Shown here: one piece after another, positions 7,741-16,087 of the stretch
How the letters are laid out: the number at the start of each line of letters is the position of its first letter
Position numbering within the stretch: the first letter of the stretch is position 1
NCBI GenBank assembly: GCA_038147155.1
Contig: JAYQTA010000006.1
Location: 62,001-126,000 of the forward strand
DNA from: Australimonas brisbanensis
GTDB lineage: Bacteria; Chloroflexota; Dehalococcoidia; Lucifugimonadales; Australimonadaceae
Reading direction: 5' to 3'
Length of the DNA stretch: 64,000 bases
Program-made: the position numbers and the translations under genes
The notes under the pieces: model-generated
Told to the model about the DNA's origin: nothing
Databases searched by the model: none
Seen by the model: the letters and a program-made list of their open reading frames with translations, nothing else

Positions 7741-7816
7741 CGACCCGGACCGGATTTGAACCGGCGCTCTCCTCCTTGACAGGGAGGTGTGTTCGACCAG
7801 GCTACACCACCGGGCC
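7741..7816 (-). tRNA. tRNA-Asp (GTC)
   Basis: Cloverleaf on the minus strand: acceptor GGCCCGG pairs with CCGGGTC, anticodon stem CCTCC/GGAGG encloses CTGTCAA with anticodon GTC, T-arm GCCGG-TTCAAAT-CCGGT. The CCA end is not encoded. It lies at the end of the folC-fabF-receiver-glutaredoxin block on the same strand. Confidence 0.95.
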
Positions 7817-7854
7817 GCGGTGTCCTGCGGGCCGACCGGCCCGCGCTAGAACGC

Positions 7855-8079
7855 TCAACCTATCCCATGATAGCCGACGATGACCATCTCACCCTCGACC
7901 ATCACCGGTGTCACCCGCTCTCCGCCCGCCAGCCGTTCGACCTCCGCCACCAGCTCAGGGTGCTCGGCGAGGTCTATCTGCCGGTACTCCACCCCATCGC
8001 GGTCCAGCTCGTGCAGGAGGGCGTCGGAGTAAGAGCAGTCCGGCCGCGTATAGACGGTGAGGGCCGGGACGGTGGGCAT
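7855..8079 (-). CDS. Glutaredoxin-like protein with CxxS motif
   Basis: A 74-residue thioredoxin-fold protein: strand LTVYTRPDCSYSD with C15 and S18 in place of the usual CPYC, then a helix, the second strand VEYRQIDL, the cis-proline motif VTPVMVEGEMVIVGY. The single cysteine makes it a monothiol-type glutaredoxin, whose relatives act in disulfide reduction or Fe-S cluster handling. Start at ATG 8079; the frame is open further upstream but without family similarity. It is the last gene of a minus-strand run after the pseudo-receiver gene, 52 bp apart. Confidence 0.78.
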   Translation of the reverse strand: MPTVPALTVYTRPDCSYSDALLHELDRDGVEYRQIDLAEHPELVAEVERLAGGERVTPVMVEGEMVIVGYHGIG

Positions 8080-8131
8080 GACCCGCACATGATAGCAGCC
8101 TGGGCAAGGCCGGTGCAAAGCCCCCGGCGGC

Positions 8132-8479
8132 TCAACCCAGGGCCGCCAGGGCCTCCTCCAGCTCCTCGCGTTCGACGGCCTGGGCGTCCGGCACCTTGGC
8201 CAGGGCCTTCTCCACGTCCTCCGGCTCCCCGCCAACGAAGATGACGGGTACCGTCCGGCCCGCGCGGTGTCCCCGCAGGCCCGCCGCCGTCTCGCGCCCG
8301 TGGGAGGGGCGATGGGTGAGGTAGGCCACCAGTGCATCGGGCGGGTCACCCGTGGCCTTGCGCACGGCACGCGCCCCATCGGCGGTCTCGGTGCGCACCT
8401 CGTGGCCCGCGGCGCGCAGGCGAGCGGCCTCGGCCTCGACGGCCACGGCGCGCCAGCCCACCAGCAGCAGGCGCGCCAT
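8132..8479 (-). CDS. Degenerate response-regulator receiver-like protein
   Basis: 115 residues with the alternating beta/alpha pattern of a CheY-type receiver: MARLLLVGW, then VEAEAARLRAAGHEVRTETA, then PPDALVAYLTHRPSHGRE, then VPVIFVGG. The aspartate that is phosphorylated in true receivers (end of the third strand, normally LLDLxMP) is absent, and the first-strand acidic pair is missing, so it cannot work as a classical phospho-acceptor. It starts 2 bp after the fabF stop, so it is co-transcribed with folC and fabF. Probably a stand-alone pseudo-receiver that binds a partner; role unknown. Confidence 0.6.
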   Translation of the reverse strand: MARLLLVGWRAVAVEAEAARLRAAGHEVRTETADGARAVRKATGDPPDALVAYLTHRPSHGRETAAGLRGHRAGRTVPVIFVGGEPEDVEKALAKVPDAQAVEREELEEALAALG

Positions 8480-8481
8480 CG

Positions 8482-9750
8482 TCAGTCCTCGAAGCGGCGG
8501 AACACCAGGCAGGCGTTCTGCCCACCGAACCCGAAGGAGTTGGAGACGGCGATGCGCACGTCCGCCCTGCGGGCGGTGTTGGGCACGTAGTCCAGGTCGC
8601 ACTCCGGGTCAGGGGTGGTGTAGTTGATGGTGGGGTGGATGAGCCCGGTGCGCACCGTCTGCACGCAGGCCACCGCCTCCATGCCGCCCGCCCCGCCCAG
8701 GGCGTGGCCGATCATGGACTTGGTGGAGGAAACGGGGATCTTGTAGGCCAGGTCGCCGAACACCCGCTTGATGGCCTTGGTCTCGGCGGCATCGTTCAGG
8801 GGGGTGGAGGTGCCGTGGGCGTTGATGTAGCCCACCTCCTGAGGGCCCGCGCCCGCATCCTCCAGTGCCCAGCGCACCGCGCGCGCGGCACCCGCGCCGT
8901 TCTCCTCGGGCTGGAACTGGTGGTAGGCATCGGACGAGGCCCCGTACCCCAGCACCTCGGCCAGGGGCGTGGCACCCCGGCCCAGCGCATGGGCCAGCGA
9001 TTCCACGATAAGGATGCCCGCGCCCTCGGCGGGGATGAAGCCGTCGCGGTCCGCATCGAACGGGCGCGATGCCTCGGTGGGGGCATCGTTGCGCTTGGTG
9101 GAGAGGGCGCGCATCACGGAGAAGCCCGCCAGGCCCAGCTGGCTGATGCCAGCCTCCGCCCCGCCGGTGATGACCACGTCTGCCCCACCACGGCGGATAA
9201 GTTCGGCCGCCTCGCCCACGGACTGGGTGGAGGCGGCGCACGCCGTCACCACGGTGGAGGAGGGCCCACGCGCGCCGAACAGACGCGAGATGTTGGCCGC
9301 GGCCATGTTGGGCAGGATCATGGGGAAGAAGAAGGGCGAGAGGCGCAGCCCCCCCTTCTCCAGCAGCAGGCGCATGGACTCATCGATGTTGGGGAAGCCC
9401 CCGTTGCCGTTGCCGAACACCACCGCGAGCCGCTCCGAGTCCACGGAGCCGGGGGTGATGCCCGCCTGGGCCAGCGCCTGCCCCGTGGCGGCCACGCCCA
9501 GTTGGGAGAAGCGTGCCATGCGCCGGGACTCGCGCCGGTCGATGTAGGCGTCCGGGTCGAAGCCGCTGACCTCGCCACTGATGCGGCAGGGGTAGTCCGT
9601 CGCGTCAGCCTCGGTCATGGGGCCGATGCCGGAGCGGCCCGCGGTGAGCCCCTCCCAGAATGCCTCCACGGACTCACCCAGGGGCGTCATGGCGCCCATG
9701 CCGGTCACCACCACCCGGGGCCGCCCCCGGTGGTCCACCACCTCGCTCAT
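8482..9750 (-). CDS. fabF: 3-oxoacyl-[acyl-carrier-protein] synthase II
   Basis: 422-residue condensing enzyme that elongates acyl-ACP with malonyl-ACP. The Cys-His-His triad is complete: C171 in VTACAASTQ, H312 in NAHGTSTPLND and H349 in SMIGHALGGAGG. GMGAMTPLG near the N-terminus and the C-terminal SNSFGFGGQNACLV loop are standard. It overlaps folC by four bases (ATGA type) and is followed by the pseudo-receiver gene. No other fab genes or acyl carrier protein are present here, so this copy is separate from a fatty-acid cluster. Confidence 0.95.
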   Translation of the reverse strand: MSEVVDHRGRPRVVVTGMGAMTPLGESVEAFWEGLTAGRSGIGPMTEADATDYPCRISGEVSGFDPDAYIDRRESRRMARFSQLGVAATGQALAQAGITPGSVDSERLAVVFGNGNGGFPNIDESMRLLLEKGGLRLSPFFFPMILPNMAAANISRLFGARGPSSTVVTACAASTQSVGEAAELIRRGGADVVITGGAEAGISQLGLAGFSVMRALSTKRNDAPTEASRPFDADRDGFIPAEGAGILIVESLAHALGRGATPLAEVLGYGASSDAYHQFQPEENGAGAARAVRWALEDAGAGPQEVGYINAHGTSTPLNDAAETKAIKRVFGDLAYKIPVSSTKSMIGHALGGAGGMEAVACVQTVRTGLIHPTINYTTPDPECDLDYVPNTARRADVRIAVSNSFGFGGQNACLVFRRFED

Positions 9751-11150
9751 GCGCCACCTCGTTGCAGGGCCGCGGCCTGCGGGTCGAACTCAGGATAACG
9801 CTCACCGGGGATGCCGAACCATGCCTCCAGCGTCTCGGCGGCAATGAAAAGCGAGCCGGTGGCCAGCACCGCGCCGCCCTCACCCGCCAGCGCCACGGCC
9901 CGACGCAGCGCCTCCTCCACGCTCCCCGCCGTCTCGGCCCCCACGCCCTGCTGACGGAACGCAGCGGCCACACGCTCCGACGAAACGGCGCGCGGGTGGT
10001 GAGAGGCACAGGCGATGACTCGCGTGACGGCGCCCGCGAGGGCGGCGGCCATGGCGGGCAGGTCCTTGTCACCGGAGCAACCGAACACGGCCGTCACCGG
10101 CACGCCGGGCAGGTAGTCGGCGACGTTGGCGGCCAGCAGGTCCAGGGAGAAAGGGGTGTGCGCCCCGTCCACGATGACGGGCGGACGCTGCGAGAGCACC
10201 TGGAAGCGCCCATCCCACCGCACCCCCGCCAGCCCCGCCTCGATGGCCTCGCGCCCCACGCCCAGACCCATGCGCTCCACGGCGGCCACGGCCACGGCAG
10301 CGTTCTCCGCCTGGTAGGCACCCAACAGCGGCAGGCGGGCCCGGTAAGTGCCCGTGGGGGTGGTTACCTCCACGTTCTGGCCCGTGAGGTCGTGCGCACC
10401 GGAGGAGGCGCGCACATGCTCGCCCACGCGCGTGAGCGCGACGCCCTGTGCCTGCGCGCGCGCCGCGATGACGGAGGCGGCGTCCGGGTGCTGGGGCGCC
10501 GAGACCACGGCGCACCCCGGCTTGATGATGCCCGCCTTCTCCCCGGCGATGGCGGTGAGGGTATCGCCCAGGATGGCCTGGTGCTCCATGCCGATGAGGG
10601 TGATGGCCGCCACACGCCCGTCGGCCACGTTGGTGGCGTCCAGCCGCCCGCCCAGGCCCACCTCCACCACCTGCACGTCCACCCGCTCCTGGCGGAAGGT
10701 GTCGAAGGCCATGGCGGTGAGCACCTCGAAGGTGGTGGGCAGCCCATGCTCGGTGGAGGCCAGGGCCTGCGCGTGGGGCCAGGCGCGCTCCACGGCATCG
10801 GCGAAAGCGCCGGGGGGCAGGGGCTCCCCATCCAGGCGGATGCGCTCGGTGAAGGAGTGCAGGTGCGGCGAGGTGTAGAGCCCCACCCGCAGCCCGGCGG
10901 CGGACAGGATGGCGGCGGCGATGGCAGCCACGGAGCCCTTGCCCTTGCTGCCCGCCACGTGCAGCACCGGTGCGCACCGTTGGGGCTCGCCCACGCGCGT
11001 GGCCAGCGCCGCCATACGTGCCAGATCGTACTTGGGAGCGGGGTCCGCCGCGCCTATCATCCGCTCGTAGTCCGCCAGGCCCAGCAGCCGGTGCAGCGCT
11101 GCGGCGTAGCGGGGGTCGTCCTCAGGGACGGACTGGGCGGGATTGGGCAT
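9747..11150 (-). CDS. folC: Folylpolyglutamate synthase / dihydrofolate synthase
   Basis: 467 residues, Mur-ligase family, adds glutamate to dihydropteroate and to folates with ATP. The N-terminal signature LLGLADYERM and the P-loop VAGSKGKGSVAAI (about 65-77) followed by LYTSPHLHSFTERIRL are diagnostic; the carbamylated-lysine region and the C-terminal domain with IVDGAHTPFS and FGCSGDKD are also present. It is the promoter-proximal gene of the folC-fabF-receiver-glutaredoxin run and is divergent from dnaE, with about 180 bp between starts. Confidence 0.94.
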   Translation of the reverse strand: MPNPAQSVPEDDPRYAAALHRLLGLADYERMIGAADPAPKYDLARMAALATRVGEPQRCAPVLHVAGSKGKGSVAAIAAAILSAAGLRVGLYTSPHLHSFTERIRLDGEPLPPGAFADAVERAWPHAQALASTEHGLPTTFEVLTAMAFDTFRQERVDVQVVEVGLGGRLDATNVADGRVAAITLIGMEHQAILGDTLTAIAGEKAGIIKPGCAVVSAPQHPDAASVIAARAQAQGVALTRVGEHVRASSGAHDLTGQNVEVTTPTGTYRARLPLLGAYQAENAAVAVAAVERMGLGVGREAIEAGLAGVRWDGRFQVLSQRPPVIVDGAHTPFSLDLLAANVADYLPGVPVTAVFGCSGDKDLPAMAAALAGAVTRVIACASHHPRAVSSERVAAAFRQQGVGAETAGSVEEALRRAVALAGEGGAVLATGSLFIAAETLEAWFGIPGERYPEFDPQAAALQRGGA

Positions 11151-11271
11151 GGGCGTTGAGCGAGCGTAACAGGCGCCCTCAGGAGCGTCAACGAGGCCAC
11201 GGCCTGCGCCCTAGCACCACAGCATACTGTGTGCAAGTGGGCGGGCAGCGGCAAATCTTGCGGTTTCCCTT

Positions 11272-11300
11272 TTGCGCCCGCGCGCCCCGCTGGCTATGAT
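11272..11300 (+). promoter_or_regulatory. Promoter of dnaE
   Basis: TTGCGC (11272-11277) and TATGAT (11295-11300) with a 17-bp spacer, ending 29 bp before the ATG at 11330. Good sigma-70/SigA-type geometry. Confidence 0.6.
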
Positions 11301-11329
11301 GGGCCGACCTTCTCCGGCAGGTGCCTCCC

Positions 11330-14300
11330 ATGGGCTTCGCCCACCTCCACGTGCACACCGAGTACTCGCTCCTGGACGGCATGAGCCGCATCGAGCGGTT
11401 GGTTGCGCGTGCCAAGGAGCAGGGCATGAGCGCCCTAGGCATGACCGACCACGGCGCCATGTACGGGGCGGTGGAGTTCTACTCGGCGTGCAAGAGCGCC
11501 GGCATCAAGCCGGTGATCGGCTGCGAGCTGTACGTGGCCCCGCACAGCCGGTTCGACAAGAAGGCCGCCGACAAGTCCCCCTTCCACCTGACGGTGCTGG
11601 CGCAGAACAACACCGGCTACCAGAACCTGATGAAGCTGGTGAGCAAGGCCAACCTGGAGGGCTTCTACTACAAGCCCCGGGTGGACCACCAACTGCTGGA
11701 GGAGCACGCCGAGGGGCTCATCGTCTTCTCTGGGTGCCCGTCCTCGGAGATCTCTCGCCAGCTGATGGAGGGGAACGACGAGAAGGCGGCCGAACTGGTG
11801 CGCTGGTACCAGGCCACCTTCCCCCACTTCGCCATGGAGATCCAGCGCCACCAGAACCTGGACTTCCTGGACGGCCTCAACGACGGCATCCTGCGCCTTG
11901 CCGAGAAGATGGACCTGCCGCTGGTGGCCACCAACGACCTGCACTACGTGGAGCCGACTGACTCACGCCTGCACGAGGTGCTGCTGTGCATCGGCACCAA
12001 CGCCACGGTGGACGATCCGAACCGCTTCCGCTTCTCCGACGAGTCCTACTACCTCAAGAGCCCCGAGGAGATGGCCGAGCTGTTCGGTGACCTGCCGGAG
12101 GCCCTCTCCCACACCCAGACCATCGCCGACATGACGAACGTGGAGCTCGACTTCTCCACCCTTCACCTGCCCCAGTACGACACCCCGGACGGCGAGGACG
12201 CCGATGCCTACCTGCGCAGGCTGTGCTGGCAGGGGTTCAGCGAGCGCTACCCGGAGGGCGGCTCCGAGGAGCAGCAGACCCGGCTGGGGTATGAGCTGGA
12301 CGTCATCACCCAGACGCGCTACCCCAACTACTTCCTGGTGGTCTGGGACATCGCCGACTTCGCCCGCCGTAACGACATCGTCTTCGGGGTGCGTGGCTCG
12401 GCGGCCTCGTCCCTGGCCCTCTACTGCCTGGGGGTGACGGACATCGACCCGTTGGAGTACCGGCTGGTCTTCGAGCGCTTCCTGAACATCGAGCGCAAAG
12501 AGATGCCGGACATCGACATGGACTTCCAGGACGACCGGCGCGAGGAGGCGATCCGGTACGTCATCGGCAAGTACGGCGTGGACCACGTGGCGCAGATCAT
12601 CACCTTCGGCACCCTGGGCGCCAAGGCGGCGATCCGCGATTCGGGCCGGGCGCTGGGCATGCCCTTCGCGGACGTGGACCGGGTGGCCCGCCTGGTGCCC
12701 ACCAAGGTGGGCGTCACGCTGGACGCGGCCATGGAGCAGACGCCGGAGATGCAGGAGGCGTACGAGTCGGACCCGTCGCTGCGCCGCCTCATCGACACGG
12801 CCCGGGGGCTGGAGGGGGTGACCCGTCACGCCTCCACCCACGCGGCGGGCGTGCTCATCTCCCAGGACCCGCTCACCGACGTGGTGCCCCTACAGCGCCC
12901 CTCCAAGGGCGACGACGAGTCCATCGCCATGACCCAGTACCCCATGGAGGCCGTGGCCAAGCTGGGGCTGCTGAAGATGGACTTCCTGGGGCTCATCAAC
13001 TACTCGATCCTGGCCGAGGCACGCACCCTGGTGCACCAGCACCACGGGGTGGACATCCGCCTGCCAGACATCACCTTCGACGATAGGCGCACCTACGACC
13101 TGCTCGGCTCCGGTGATACCACGGCGGTGTTCCAGCTGGAATCACCCGGCATGCGCCGCTACATCAAGGAACTGCGCCCTGGCTCGCTGGCCGAACTGGC
13201 CGCCATGGTCGCCCTCTACCGGCCAGGGCCCATGGAACACATCCCGGCCTTCATCGACTCCAAGTTCGGCCGCACCCCCATCTCCTACCCGCACCCGGAC
13301 CTGGCCGAGATATTGGAGGAGACCTACGGGGTCATCGTCTACCAGGACCAGGTGCTCCACATCCTGCGCCGGTTCGCGGGCTACTCGCTGGGTTCGGCGG
13401 ACATCGTCCGCAAGGCCATGGGCAAGAAGATTGCCTCGCTGATGCAGCAGGAGCGTGAGAAGTTCGTCAAGGGTGCGCTGGAGCGCGGGTACGAGGAGGC
13501 GACGGCCAACGCGGTCTTCGACCTGATCGAGCCCTTCGCGGGATACGCCTTCAACAAGGCGCACTCGGTCTCCTACGCGGTGGTGGCCTACTGGACCGGC
13601 TACTTCAAGGCCAACTACCCGGTGGAGTACATGACCTGCGTGCTCAACGCCTACGCGGGCAACGCCGAGAAGACCGCAGGCGTGGTGGCCGAGTGCTCTC
13701 GCCTCGGCATCCCGGTGCTGGGCCCGGACGTGAACCGGTCCGCGGTGCACTTCGGCATCGACGCCACCGAGGACGGTATCCCCGCCATCCGTTACGGCCT
13801 CGCCTCCATCAAGAACGTGGGCGAGGCGGCGGTGACGGAGCTGGTCGCCGAGCGCGAGGAGAACGGGTCCTTCGGCACGCTGGAGGAGTTCGCCAAGCGA
13901 GGGGGCAACGAGGCGGCGAACCGGCGGGTGCTGGAGTCCCTCGCCAAGGTTGGCGCGCTGGACGCCTTCGGCCCGCGTGGGTCACTGCTGGCCAGCGTGG
14001 AGCGCATCGGGGCCATGATGACGCGGGAGGGGGAGCTGCGCTCCTCCGGCCAATCCACCATGTTTGACCTGTTCGGCGCCTCGGTGCCCACGCCCATGAT
14101 GGCCATCGAACTGCTGGACGCGCCGGAGCCCACTGCCCGCGAGCGCGCCGCCTGGGAGCGCGAACTGCTGGGGGTGTGCATCGGCGAGCGGCTGCTGGAC
14201 GCACGCACCGCACCGCCCGACGCGGTGCTCTCCCGCGAGCAGCTGCACGCGGAACCCGAGAACAAGAAGGTGCTGCTGGTGGGCGTGGTGACGGGAATGC

Positions 14301-15058
14301 GCCAGCAGACGGACAAGCAGGGCCGGCGCATCGGGTTCGTGACCTTGGAGATCTTCGACGGCTCCACCGTGGAGGTGCCCGTCTGGTCGCGCGCCTTCGA
14401 GCAGACGGCCTCGCTCTGGGTGGAGGGAGCGCTGGTGCAGGTGCGCGGCCCCGTGCGCCGGCGCAACGACGAGGTGAGCGTCCACTGCGATGAGGCCGCC
14501 CCGTACGAGCCCCCCAATCTCGATGGGCAGACCACGCTGGAGGAGACGGGCGCGTCGGGTGACCCGCTGGCCCACGAATGGCACGGCCCGCAGCAGCGAG
14601 CCGCCGAGGAGGCCCCCCTGACCACTCCGCCCCCACCCTCCCCACGCCCACAGACCAGCGCAGCGCCGGCACCGGGGAGTGGCTACCGCCACCCCGGTAT
14701 GGGGGCCAGCCACGCCATGGGGCTGCGACCCAGCGTGCCGGTGCCCCAGCCCGCAGCCCCGCCCAGCGCGGCGCGCGCCCAGGCGGAGCGCCGGCGCGTG
14801 CTCATCAACCTCACCGAATCGGACCGACCGGAGGACGACCAGATCCTGCTGCGTCAGGTACTCCAGACGCTGCTGGACTACCCCGGCACCGATGCCGTGG
14901 ATCTGCTCATCACCAGCGCGGGGCGCCGGTGGCGGCTGGAGATGCCCATCATCACCACCTCCTACTGCGAGGAGATGGCCGAGCGCGTGGGAAGCCTGCT
15001 GGGCAGAGGGAACGCGGTGCTGGTGGAGGGCGGCGCGCTGGCGGGCGCGGGCGTCTAG
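11330..15058 (+). CDS. dnaE: DNA polymerase III alpha subunit
   Basis: 1242-residue replicative polymerase. The PHP domain opens the protein (HLHVHTEYSLLDG at 5-17, then GMTDHGAMYG and PVIGCELY); the palm carries PDIDMDFQDDRR near residues 391-402 with the catalytic aspartates, preceded by GVRGSAASSLALYCLG. GPMEHIPAFIDSK and AFNKAHSVSYAVVAYWTGY mark the thumb/finger region. An OB fold follows near residue 980 (VLLVGVVTGMRQQTDKQGRR). A proline-rich linker (about 1085-1150) precedes a C-terminal domain. ATG 11330 is preferred over GTG 11321. The stop overlaps the convergent ogt stop by 4 bp. Confidence 0.97.
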   Translation: MGFAHLHVHTEYSLLDGMSRIERLVARAKEQGMSALGMTDHGAMYGAVEFYSACKSAGIKPVIGCELYVAPHSRFDKKAADKSPFHLTVLAQNNTGYQNLMKLVSKANLEGFYYKPRVDHQLLEEHAEGLIVFSGCPSSEISRQLMEGNDEKAAELVRWYQATFPHFAMEIQRHQNLDFLDGLNDGILRLAEKMDLPLVATNDLHYVEPTDSRLHEVLLCIGTNATVDDPNRFRFSDESYYLKSPEEMAELFGDLPEALSHTQTIADMTNVELDFSTLHLPQYDTPDGEDADAYLRRLCWQGFSERYPEGGSEEQQTRLGYELDVITQTRYPNYFLVVWDIADFARRNDIVFGVRGSAASSLALYCLGVTDIDPLEYRLVFERFLNIERKEMPDIDMDFQDDRREEAIRYVIGKYGVDHVAQIITFGTLGAKAAIRDSGRALGMPFADVDRVARLVPTKVGVTLDAAMEQTPEMQEAYESDPSLRRLIDTARGLEGVTRHASTHAAGVLISQDPLTDVVPLQRPSKGDDESIAMTQYPMEAVAKLGLLKMDFLGLINYSILAEARTLVHQHHGVDIRLPDITFDDRRTYDLLGSGDTTAVFQLESPGMRRYIKELRPGSLAELAAMVALYRPGPMEHIPAFIDSKFGRTPISYPHPDLAEILEETYGVIVYQDQVLHILRRFAGYSLGSADIVRKAMGKKIASLMQQEREKFVKGALERGYEEATANAVFDLIEPFAGYAFNKAHSVSYAVVAYWTGYFKANYPVEYMTCVLNAYAGNAEKTAGVVAECSRLGIPVLGPDVNRSAVHFGIDATEDGIPAIRYGLASIKNVGEAAVTELVAEREENGSFGTLEEFAKRGGNEAANRRVLESLAKVGALDAFGPRGSLLASVERIGAMMTREGELRSSGQSTMFDLFGASVPTPMMAIELLDAPEPTARERAAWERELLGVCIGERLLDARTAPPDAVLSREQLHAEPENKKVLLVGVVTGMRQQTDKQGRRIGFVTLEIFDGSTVEVPVWSRAFEQTASLWVEGALVQVRGPVRRRNDEVSVHCDEAAPYEPPNLDGQTTLEETGASGDPLAHEWHGPQQRAAEEAPLTTPPPPSPRPQTSAAPAPGSGYRHPGMGASHAMGLRPSVPVPQPAAPPSAARAQAERRRVLINLTESDRPEDDQILLRQVLQTLLDYPGTDAVDLLITSAGRRWRLEMPIITTSYCEEMAERVGSLLGRGNAVLVEGGALAGAGV

Positions 15059-15567
15059 CCCGCAGCACCCTCCAGTTCGAGCAGCCGGGCCTTCAGGCCC
15101 AGCCCCGGCCCGCCGAACCCGTGCAGCCCACCGTCCGAGCCGATGACCCGGTGGCAGGGGATCACCAGCGGCACGCGGTTGCGCGCCATGGACTGCCCCG
15201 CCCCGCGTGAGGCCAGCGGGTTCCCGGCCTGTTCGGCCAGCCAGCGGTAGGTGCGCGTCTGCCCGGCGGGGATGGTCCGGCAGGCGGCCCAGGCGCGACG
15301 GAAGAAGCTCGTGGCATCGTCCAGGTCCAGCGCCACGTCGAAATCGGTGCGCTCCCCCGCCAGATACTCAGCCACCTGCTGCGCGAAGTCGGCGAAGGCG
15401 CCGGGGCGGTGCTCCGGCAGCGGTCCCCGGATGGTGCCCTCGGCGTGCTCGATGGCCCGCTCCGGGCTCGGCTCCGGCAGCGAGGCCGCCCGGATGCCCC
15501 TGGCCGAGCCCACGGCGCAGATCCAACCCCAGTCCGTCTCGAACACGTCGTACCAGCTCTGGGCCAT
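15055..15567 (-). CDS. ogt: Methylated-DNA-[protein]-cysteine S-methyltransferase
   Basis: 170-residue suicide repair protein that transfers alkyl groups from O6-alkylguanine to its own cysteine. The active-site motif VIPCHRV places the acceptor at C138; the recognition helix region with RTYRWLAEQAG and RNRVPL and the downstream GFGGPGLGLKARLLELEG are canonical. N-terminal Ada regulatory domains are absent, so this is the Ogt form. A 21-bp palindrome about 115 bp upstream (15682-15702) could be its operator. Confidence 0.94.
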   Translation of the reverse strand: MAQSWYDVFETDWGWICAVGSARGIRAASLPEPSPERAIEHAEGTIRGPLPEHRPGAFADFAQQVAEYLAGERTDFDVALDLDDATSFFRRAWAACRTIPAGQTRTYRWLAEQAGNPLASRGAGQSMARNRVPLVIPCHRVIGSDGGLHGFGGPGLGLKARLLELEGAAG

Positions 15568-15681
15568 GGGGCACCTCCGCGCGGGATGAGACGATTCTAG
15601 GCACCGGTGCGCCCAACCGGCAACGCAGGGCTGAGTTCACCCCACCGCTGCCACCCACGATGCCCCCCGCCACAAGGGGTG

Positions 15682-15702
15682 GTGCGAACCGGCGGTTCGC
15701 AC
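15682..15702. promoter_or_regulatory. 21-bp near-perfect palindrome upstream of ogt
   Basis: Arms GTGCGAACCG and CGGTTCGCAC pair perfectly about a single central base (15692). It contains CGAAC...GTTCG half-sites like those of Gram-positive-type LexA boxes but with a 5-bp rather than 4-bp centre. The 15568-15887 stretch holds no gene that I can support; apart from this palindrome there is only a short GTCCCC/GGGGAC hairpin at 15807-15821. Confidence 0.4.
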
Positions 15703-15887
15703 TGTGCGTTCAGCATAGCTGCGCGGCTTGATAGACTGGAAATTGCCCTGCAAACCAGCGGCGAACCGACTGGACGCGGCTGGGGGAGAGGGGGTTGAAT
15801 GTGCGCGTCCCCCACGGGGACAGGCGGGCCATCGGGGCCTGGTTGCGGAGAAGCGGAGGGCGGGCCCCCGGCTGAGGCGCAAACGGC

Positions 15888-15963
15888 TGGTGGGCGAAAC
15901 AGGATTCGAACCTGTGACTTCCTGCGTGTAAAGCAGGCGCTCTAACCGCTGAGCTATTCGCCC
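15888..15963 (-). tRNA. tRNA-Val (TAC)
   Basis: Minus-strand cloverleaf: acceptor GGGCGAA/TTCGCCC, D-arm TAGCTCAGCGGTTAGAGC, anticodon stem CCTGC/GCAGG around TTTACAC with anticodon TAC, T-arm ACAGG-TTCGAAT-CCTGT. The CCA end is encoded (15890-15888). Confidence 0.95.
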
Positions 15964-15994
15964 GGACGGGCGCTGCACGGTGCAGCGCCCGTCC
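15964..15994. other. Long perfect hairpin abutting the tRNA-Val 5' end
   Basis: GGACGGGCGCTGCAC and GTGCAGCGCCCGTCC pair over up to 15 bp around one central base, and the stem begins exactly next to the first base of tRNA-Val. On the minus strand it would form the immediate 5' leader of the tRNA precursor. It could be a bidirectional terminator or a processing structure. Confidence 0.5.
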
Positions 15995-16087
15995 GCATGA
16001 TAGCCCGCTCCGGCACCGCCCGTCCCCTGGCCCGGCGTACCGGCGTGGTACGCTGTGCGTCCGTCACCCTGCCCGTCCGGAGCCCCT

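Noticed and set aside
7741..7816. tRNA genes as integration sites of a genomic island
   Set aside because: No integrase gene and no repeated tRNA 3' end was found near any of the three tRNAs.
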